Shown here one piece after another: positions 58,786 to 64,000 of a stretch of 64,000 nt of DNA. How positions within the stretch are numbered: the stretch's first letter is position 1; each line of letters opens with the position of its first letter. The notes beneath the pieces were generated by a model, which saw only the letters and a list, made by a program, of their open reading frames with translations, had not been told where the DNA came from and ran no database searches. The position numbers and the translations under genes were made by a program. The DNA comes from Prevotella sp. Lineage in GTDB: Bacteria > Bacteroidota > Bacteroidia > Bacteroidales > Bacteroidaceae. The stretch is taken from contig JAGCDZ010000017.1 of the NCBI GenBank assembly GCA_017650905.1, positions 1 to 64,000 on the forward strand, in the 5' to 3' direction.

Positions 58786-60441
58786 TTATGCTTTAAACTT
58801 CAACACAACGGCACAATTGGCCTGCACATTGACTGCCACAGCCTCATCACGCTTCAGGGATAGTTTCTGCTTCTCATCAGAGAGCAAATCCGTAGCCTGC
58901 ACATTTTTCTCCTTCATTTTAAGGAAATCAAAAGCATGGCTGGGAATTGTAATGCTGACGGTCTGATTGGAATCAGCGAAGTTTGCCACCACCAGCAACA
59001 CCTCTGCCCCGGCCTTTCGGATAAAGGCATATTCATGGTTATACTGGCCGTTGACATACATCAGATCGAAAGAGGCCCCATCCACGACAGCTTTCTCTGT
59101 AGTAGCAATGCCGATCACCTTGTCATAGATAGCTTTTAGATGCTTCTCCTGAGCAGTCAGTTTCCGCTCAGCAGCGCGCACGATAGTGTCCACGCTCCAA
59201 TAGTCGAAAATTGTCGTGCGACCATCATTACCACTGAAGCCCTCCTTGTCCATACCCCGCTCGCCATACTCCTGTCCGAAGTAAATCATCAGCGGATTCT
59301 GCTGCAGAAGCGCCGACACCACAAGTGCAGGCACACCTTTCTGAGCATCGCCCGCAAAGAAACTACTGGCAATACGCTGCTCATCATGGTTCTCGAGGAA
59401 ATAGAGCATATGGCTGCGAATATCGTCAGTAGCCTGCCAGGCACCAGTAATGGCGTGGGTGCTCTGATGCCCACGCATCACCTCGCGCAGGGTGTCATAC
59501 ATACCCACCTTGTCATAGAGATAGTCAAACCCAGCGGCCAGATAGTTGCGATACTCGGCAGGATTATACACCTCGCCGATGAAGATGATCTGCGGATAGG
59601 CGAACTTCACCTTATCCGTTGCCCACTGCCAGAAAGCGGCAGGCACCATCTCCGCCATATCACAACGGAAGCCGTCGACACCCTTCCTGGCCCAAAAGAG
59701 CAGAATGTCAGTCATCTTGCTCCACGTGTTGGGGATAGGATTGAAATGGCCCACGCGACCGGCATAGTAGTCGACGCCATAGTTCAGCTTTATCGTCTCA
59801 TACCAGTCGTTGATGCCGGGTGCATTGTGGAAACAGTCATTGCCCGTAGCCTTGGCAGGTTCCTCGATATAGGGTTCGTCCTCACCATGATAGAGGTCAA
59901 AGTAAGGTGTGAAGCGCTGTCCTGGACAATAATAATAATTGTTCTGTGGGTCAAAGCCCATCTGTGGATTGTCTTCTTCTCCGAGATTCTTCACACCCTC
60001 AGGCTTACAGATGCTCTGATACTGACGGGCCACATGATTAGGCACGAAATCGATTATCACCTTCATACCAGCCTTGTGCGTACGCTCAATCAGTTGTTCA
60101 AACTCCTGCATACGCTTGTCGACATCCGTAGCCAAATCAGGATCTATGTCATAATAGTCTGTGATGGCATAGGGAGAACCCGCCATACCCTTGACAATGG
60201 CAGGATGATTCCTGGTGATGCCATAGGCAGAATAGTCTGTCTGGGTGGCATGACGGATGATACCCGTGTACCAGATATGGCTCACGCCCATTTCCCTGAT
60301 GTGTTTCAGGGCAATAGGCGCGAAGTCGTTCATCTTTCCGCAACCATTCTCCTGCAGTGTCCCACCCTCTTTGCGAGTGGTGTTACGATTACCGTAGAGA
60401 CGGGTAAAGACTTGATAGAGTATTAACTTTTCACTATTCAT
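58786..60441 (-). CDS. cytoplasmic GH13 alpha-amylase-type enzyme
   Basis: 551 residues, no signal peptide. GH13 barrel with DFVPNHV (motif I), nucleophile Asp in GVDGFRCDMAEM (motif II), acid/base Glu in IIFIGEVYN (motif III), and FLENHDEQR (motif IV), plus a C-terminal beta domain. Acts on alpha-1,4-glucans such as glycogen or imported maltodextrins inside the cell. Its start overlaps the fabD stop codon by one base (TAATG), so the two are coupled. Confidence 0.92.
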   Translation of the reverse strand: MNSEKLILYQVFTRLYGNRNTTRKEGGTLQENGCGKMNDFAPIALKHIREMGVSHIWYTGIIRHATQTDYSAYGITRNHPAIVKGMAGSPYAITDYYDIDPDLATDVDKRMQEFEQLIERTHKAGMKVIIDFVPNHVARQYQSICKPEGVKNLGEEDNPQMGFDPQNNYYYCPGQRFTPYFDLYHGEDEPYIEEPAKATGNDCFHNAPGINDWYETIKLNYGVDYYAGRVGHFNPIPNTWSKMTDILLFWARKGVDGFRCDMAEMVPAAFWQWATDKVKFAYPQIIFIGEVYNPAEYRNYLAAGFDYLYDKVGMYDTLREVMRGHQSTHAITGAWQATDDIRSHMLYFLENHDEQRIASSFFAGDAQKGVPALVVSALLQQNPLMIYFGQEYGERGMDKEGFSGNDGRTTIFDYWSVDTIVRAAERKLTAQEKHLKAIYDKVIGIATTEKAVVDGASFDLMYVNGQYNHEYAFIRKAGAEVLLVVANFADSNQTVSITIPSHAFDFLKMKEKNVQATDLLSDEKQKLSLKRDEAVAVNVQANCAVVLKFKA

Positions 60442-61337
60442 TATTCACTTACTTCGATGCCATGGGCTGACACCGCTTTATTGATTTTGGCAATCATACC
60501 TTGCAGAGCCTTGCCTGGGCCGCACTCCGTGAAGTCGTCAGCACCATCGGTAATCATATTCTCCACACTCTGAGCCCAACGCACACTGCTCGTCAGCTGA
60601 GCAATCAGGTTGGCTTTGATTTCAGCGGGATCAGTGTGAGGCTTACCGTCGACATTCTGATAGACAGGACATTGAGGAGCCTTGATCTCAGTCTTCTCGA
60701 TAGCGGCCTGAAGTTCATCCTTGGCAGGCTGCATCAGCGGTGAATGGAAAGCACCGCCCACCTTCAGGGGCAAGGCACGCTTGGCACCGGCAGCCTTCAA
60801 CAGCTCGCAAGCCTCGTTGATAGCCTCAATATTACCGGAAATTACCAACTGACCAGGGTTATTGTAATTGGCACATACCACGACGTTGCCTTCGCGGTTG
60901 ATAGCAGCACAGATTTCCTCCACCTTTTCGTTGGGCAGACCGATGATGGCAGCCATCGTTGAGGGCTGAGCCTCACAGGCCTTCTGCATGGCCATCGCAC
61001 GGGCATAAACCAGTTTCAAACCATCTTCAAAACTCAGGGCACCAGCAGCCGTCAGGGCTGAGAACTCACCCAGGGAATGGCCAGCAACCATTTTCGGCTC
61101 AAAGGCATCACCCATGCAGAGGGCTGAAATCACACTATGCAGGAAAACGGCAGGCTGAGTCACCTTCGTCTGCTTCAGTTCCTCGTCAGTACCCTCAAAC
61201 ATAATATCAGTGATACGATAGCCAAGAATATCATTGGCCTTCTCAAAAAGTTCCTTTGCAAGCGGGTTGTTTTCATACAGGTCCTTACCCATACCAACAA
61301 ACTGTGCTCCCTGTCCGGGAAAAACAAATGCTTTCAT
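60441..61337 (-). CDS. fabD: malonyl-CoA:ACP transacylase
   Basis: 298 residues. FPGQGAQFVGMG near the N-terminus (about 5-16), catalytic Ser in AGHSLGEFSAL (about 89-99), conserved Arg, His in GGAFHSPLMQPA, and Gln-containing late motif GPGKALQGM. Loads malonyl groups onto ACP for fatty-acid synthesis. First gene of the fabD-amylase(-alaX) operon; other fab genes are not nearby. Confidence 0.96.
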   Translation of the reverse strand: MKAFVFPGQGAQFVGMGKDLYENNPLAKELFEKANDILGYRITDIMFEGTDEELKQTKVTQPAVFLHSVISALCMGDAFEPKMVAGHSLGEFSALTAAGALSFEDGLKLVYARAMAMQKACEAQPSTMAAIIGLPNEKVEEICAAINREGNVVVCANYNNPGQLVISGNIEAINEACELLKAAGAKRALPLKVGGAFHSPLMQPAKDELQAAIEKTEIKAPQCPVYQNVDGKPHTDPAEIKANLIAQLTSSVRWAQSVENMITDGADDFTECGPGKALQGMIAKINKAVSAHGIEVSE

Positions 61338-61412
61338 CTTGTAATTTACAATTTAATTATTTACGATTTACAATTTATTTTCAAATTTACCTTTTTTATT
61401 ATTTTCGAGGTG

Positions 61413-61420
61413 CAAAATTA
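61413..61420 (-). promoter_or_regulatory. -7 element of the fabD operon
   Basis: TAATTTTG on the minus strand, with about 70 bases of AT-rich leader containing TTTACAA-like repeats before the ATG at 61337. Confidence 0.45.
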
Positions 61421-61494
61421 CTGCTTTTTTCTGAAAGATGGCCCATAAAAGATATTTTTTTCGCTAAAGAGTGCTGAATATCGGATTTTTGGTG

Positions 61495-61502
61495 TAATTT
61501 TG
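61495..61502 (+). promoter_or_regulatory. -7 element of the ThiE-like gene
   Basis: TAATTTTG followed by C, 28 bases before the ATG at 61531. No clear -33 box. Confidence 0.5.
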
Positions 61503-61530
61503 CACATGAGAAAGAGTCGAGACTGAAGAA

Positions 61531-62139
61531 ATGAAGTTAATTGTTATGACAAGACCCACGTTTTTCGTGGAGGAAGACAAGATTCTTACCAACCTCTTTG
61601 AGGAGGGAATGGACAACTTGCACCTGCACAAGCCAGGCTCCTCACCTATGTACTCCGAGCGGTTGCTGACACTCTTGGGCGAAGACATTGCCAGCAAGAC
61701 AACCGTCCATAACCACTTCTATCTGAAAGAAGAATACCGCATGCGCGGCATACACATCGATGATGCCTATACCGAGCCTCCTACGGGCTATAAGGGCAAC
61801 ATCAGCCGCACCTGCCATGCCGTGTCGGAGCTCAAAGATGCCAAGAAGCAATGCAACTACGTGTTCCTACACCCCATCTTCGACAGCCAAACCATCAAGG
61901 AAGAGAAGTCAGGCTTCACGATGGAGGAACTGCAAGAAGCCTCACGACAGGGACTCATCGACAAGAAAGTGTATGCCCTCGGCGGCATGAACCTCGGCAA
62001 CATCAAAGTGGCTCGCGAGCTGGGATTCGGCGGAGTGGTCATCTGTGGCGACCTCTGGAATCGCTTTGACATCCACAACGAGCTCGACTACAAGGAGTTA
62101 CTCCTCCATTTCGAGCGATTAAAGAAAGCTGTAGACTAA
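61531..62139 (+). CDS. thiamine-phosphate-synthase-like (ThiE/TenI) protein
   Basis: 202 residues, TIM-barrel order of ThiE/TenI: LHLHKPGS (strand 2), TTVHNHFYLKEEYRMRGIHIDD, CHAVSELKDA, YVFLHPIFDSQTIKEE, VYALGGMNLGNI, GFGGVVICGDLWN. The phosphate loop and GPIF-like strand are recognisable, but several catalytic positions differ from true ThiE (no NDR after the third strand), as in the TenI-like paralogues of Bacteroidota. No other thi gene nearby, so a thiamine role is unsure. 20 bases before prs. Confidence 0.75.
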   Translation: MKLIVMTRPTFFVEEDKILTNLFEEGMDNLHLHKPGSSPMYSERLLTLLGEDIASKTTVHNHFYLKEEYRMRGIHIDDAYTEPPTGYKGNISRTCHAVSELKDAKKQCNYVFLHPIFDSQTIKEEKSGFTMEELQEASRQGLIDKKVYALGGMNLGNIKVARELGFGGVVICGDLWNRFDIHNELDYKELLLHFERLKKAVD

Positions 62140-62159
62140 TAATACTTATAATCAGAAAA

Positions 62160-63098
62160 ATGATCAATACAAACTCTTACATGGTTTTCTCCGGTACCGC
62201 CACGAGGTACCTTGCAGAAAAGATCTGCCAGAGCCTAGGCAGCCCCTTGGGACAACTGCAGATTACCAAGTTCTCTGATGGCGAGTTTGCCGTCAGCTAC
62301 GAGGAAAGCATCCGTGGCCGCGACATCTTCCTGGTACAAAGTACCTTCCCCAACAGCGATAACCTGATGGAGTTGCTGCTGATGATTGACGCTGCCAAGC
62401 GAGCCTCTGCCCGCACCATCAATGCCGTTATCCCCTACTTCGGTTGGGCGCGTCAGGACCGCAAGGACAAACCTCGTGTCAGCATTGGTGCCAAGCTGAT
62501 AGCCGACCTGCTCAGCGTGGCGGGTGTAAACCGTGTGATTACGATGGATCTGCATGCCGATCAGATACAGGGTTTCTTCAATGTGCCTGTCGACCATCTC
62601 TATGGTTCAAGTGTCATCCTGCCCTATCTGCAGAGTCTGAAGCTCGACGACCTGGTGATAGCCTCACCCGACGTGGGCGGTTCCAAGCGAGCCAATACCT
62701 ATGCCAAGTATCTGGGCTGTCCCCTCGTTCTCTGCAATAAGACCCGTGCGCGTGCCAATGTGGTAGAGTCTATGCAGATTATTGGAGAAGTGGAAGGCAA
62801 AAACGTGGTGATTGTCGACGATATGGTTGACACAGCCGGCACCATCACCAAGGCAGCCGACCTGATGAAGGAGAATGGAGCCAAGACCGTGAGAGCCTGT
62901 GCCAGCCATTGTGTGATGAGCGGTCCTGCTAGCGAGCGTGTGCAGAATTCAGCACTTGAGGAAATAGTCTTCACCGACTCCATCCCCTACACCAACCGCT
63001 GTGCCAAGGTCAAGCAGCTCTCTGTAGCCGACACCTTTGCAGAAGCCATCCGTCGTGTCATTAATAACATGAGTATCAGTGACCTATACCTCATCTAA
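62160..63098 (+). CDS. prs: ribose-phosphate pyrophosphokinase
   Basis: 312 residues, class I PRPP synthase. It transfers pyrophosphate from ATP to ribose 5-phosphate. Visible: FSDGEFAVSYEESIRGRDIFLVQS (about 39-62), PYFGWARQDRKDKPR, the metal-binding DLHADQIQGFF, and the PRPP loop VIVDDMVDTAGTI (about 219-231). Its product supplies nucleotide, His and Trp synthesis and links to RpiB. The next gene begins within its last 20 bases. Confidence 0.96.
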   Translation: MINTNSYMVFSGTATRYLAEKICQSLGSPLGQLQITKFSDGEFAVSYEESIRGRDIFLVQSTFPNSDNLMELLLMIDAAKRASARTINAVIPYFGWARQDRKDKPRVSIGAKLIADLLSVAGVNRVITMDLHADQIQGFFNVPVDHLYGSSVILPYLQSLKLDDLVIASPDVGGSKRANTYAKYLGCPLVLCNKTRARANVVESMQIIGEVEGKNVVIVDDMVDTAGTITKAADLMKENGAKTVRACASHCVMSGPASERVQNSALEEIVFTDSIPYTNRCAKVKQLSVADTFAEAIRRVINNMSISDLYLI

Positions 63099-63399
63099 AC
63101 TAATATCACTGGCAGCCCTGAGTCTCTTCATCACGGGCTGTCAGCTTTCTTCCAAGCATCGGCAGATGCGGGAGTGGCAGGCGTTGAACGATACCATCCG
63201 GGAGTGTAGCCAGAAGATCCAGAACATCGTCAACGTTATCCACCAAAGCCCCTATACTACCGAAGAGACACAAAAGAGCCTGCTCCACGAGATTGACAGC
63301 ATCGACCAGCGCATGAAGCAGGCCATCCGCAACTGTGCTGAGCGCAACAAGGACAACGACCTCGGCAAGTACATCCTCGACAACTACTCGGAGGAATAA
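63079..63399 (+). CDS. small lipoprotein overlapping prs
   Basis: 106 residues with a GTG start 20 bases inside the end of prs. Lipoprotein signal VTYTSSKLISLAALSLFITGC (lipobox ITGC), then one long charged helix region (REWQALNDTIRECSQKIQNI, TEETQKSLLHEIDSIDQRMKQAIRN), probably a coiled coil. No family recognised. An inner start is unlikely because the signal peptide would be lost. Confidence 0.65.
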   Translation: MTYTSSKLISLAALSLFITGCQLSSKHRQMREWQALNDTIRECSQKIQNIVNVIHQSPYTTEETQKSLLHEIDSIDQRMKQAIRNCAERNKDNDLGKYILDNYSEE

Positions 63400-63417
63400 A
63401 TGAGCAACTAAATCCAG

Positions 63418-64000
63418 ATGAAGCGACTGATTGCATGGCTCTTTGTGAGCGTGAGTGTTGTAGGGATATGGGCACAGGATGTGGAAAGCACACTGGCCAA
63501 GTTTGACAAGCAACCTGTAGCTGCTGCGGCCAATGCGTTCTTCGATGCTTTGCTGAATGAAGAGTTTATCGACGAGAAGACCACTTTCCCTGCGTCTGCG
63601 AGTACGGATTCATTATGCCAGCAGGTATGGTATTGGGCTGCTGAGTGGCTGTACGATCAGGGGAAATACAAGGATGCCGAGCAATATGCCTTAAAAGCTC
63701 TTAGAAAATATCACCACTCGAACCCCGAAAAAGCGGACTGCCTGAATACATTGGGTTGCATCTATGTGCGTCTGAGCGATTTCAAGCAGGCTGCCAATTA
63801 TTCGCGTCAGAGTATGGAGGTTGACCTGAAGGGTGGCGACGACGATCGCATCTCGTCGAGCATGAACACGCTGGCTGGCATCTTAATGGCCGGTTATCAG
63901 ACCAAAGAGGCAGAGCAGGTAATCCTGCAGGCACTCGAACACGCCAACAAGGTGGATAATCCTGGTCGTAAAGCCATCATTCTGGGCATGGCCTCAGAAA
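63418..64000 (+). CDS. TPR-repeat exported protein, cut by window end
   Basis: 194 codons visible, 3' end outside the window. Signal peptide MKRLIAWLFVSVSVVGIWAQ, then helical TPR units: WAAEWLYDQGKYKDAEQYALKALRKY (about 75-100), ADCLNTLGCIYVRLSDFKQAANYSRQSMEVD (about 106-136), SSMNTLAGILMAGYQTKEAEQVILQALEHA (about 142-171). In Prevotella such N-termini often belong to TPR sensor proteins with a membrane helix and a C-terminal signalling or DNA-binding domain; that part is not visible. 18 bases after the small lipoprotein gene. Confidence 0.8.
   Translation, partial: MKRLIAWLFVSVSVVGIWAQDVESTLAKFDKQPVAAAANAFFDALLNEEFIDEKTTFPASASTDSLCQQVWYWAAEWLYDQGKYKDAEQYALKALRKYHHSNPEKADCLNTLGCIYVRLSDFKQAANYSRQSMEVDLKGGDDDRISSSMNTLAGILMAGYQTKEAEQVILQALEHANKVDNPGRKAIILGMASE

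Noticed and set aside
59140-60426. 428-codon open frame on the plus strand opposite the amylase gene
   Set aside because: It is fully antisense to a clear GH13 enzyme, has no recognisable domain, and arises from the codon bias of that gene.

Overview
This window is a stretch of a Bacteroidota chromosome, most likely Prevotella/Segatella (Prevotellaceae). The evidence is the repeated presence of the Bacteroidota -7 promoter element TAnnTTTG (often with TTTG 19-21 bases upstream), the scarcity of Shine-Dalgarno motifs, and lineage-typical genes: DUF4293, an Rpb6-like omega subunit, a Porin_10-type porin, a Nudix-type AraR, GH92/GH97/GH51 glycosidases and a BlaI/M56 pair. No rRNA, tRNA, CRISPR array or intact insertion sequence was seen.

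Layout. 1-9219: a candidate small RNA, then bamD-rpoZ-DUF4293 (minus), uvrB, an envelope cluster (DUF4468 protein, 55-aa membrane protein, porin), menA and an HD-domain protein. 9224-15145: an RluA-type pseudouridine synthase with a 50-aa membrane protein, a YbiT-type ABC-F ATPase with a degenerate second site, grpE-dnaJ and folC. 15186-27318: sugar catabolism. A galactose operon (galM, MFS permease, galK) ends at a strong terminator. It is followed by a seven-gene L-arabinose operon (lipoprotein mutarotase, sodium symporter, AraR, AraD, AraA, FGGY kinase, HAD phosphatase), preceded by two adjacent perfect palindromes. A GH92 mannosidase lies opposite. The GH51 arabinofuranosidase (39.6 kb), GH97 enzyme, transketolase and RpiB (43-46 kb) fit the same arabinose/pentose theme.

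29.6-35.8 kb is an unusual accessory stretch. About 1.3 kb has no recognisable gene but is full of different inverted and direct repeats, several with a spacing close to 22 bp. It is bracketed by oppositely oriented copies of a REP-like sequence. Next comes a BlaI/M56 sensor operon with two unknown exported proteins, then a gutted REP-associated tyrosine transposase (RAYT) gene followed by a third REP-like copy. That third copy supplies the last codons and the stop codon of a HAD phosphatase gene. 36.5-39.5 kb carries an exported thioredoxin-like protein, an ORF6N remnant and a free-standing secreted PBP2-type transpeptidase domain.

45-53 kb is mostly housekeeping: a cytidylate kinase-like protein, rpiB, HU, an mS38-like basic peptide, RNase G, a GT2 glycosyltransferase, a hybrid histidine kinase and an EEP-family phosphatase.

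The most striking object is a mobile element of about 5.3 kb (53427-58727), integrated by a large serine recombinase inside an alaX (tRNA-editing) gene. Its ends can be read from the sequence. Rejoining the host flanks restores an alaX reading frame. Rejoining the element ends gives a 48-bp attP with 11-bp perfect inverted arms centred on a TG shared by both junctions. The element supplies a new 5' end and promoter to alaX, and carries a second small serine recombinase, a NUMOD3-like protein, two unknown small proteins and an AT-rich lipoprotein gene. Beyond it lie a GH13 amylase, fabD, a ThiE-like protein, prs, a small lipoprotein and a TPR protein cut by the window end.
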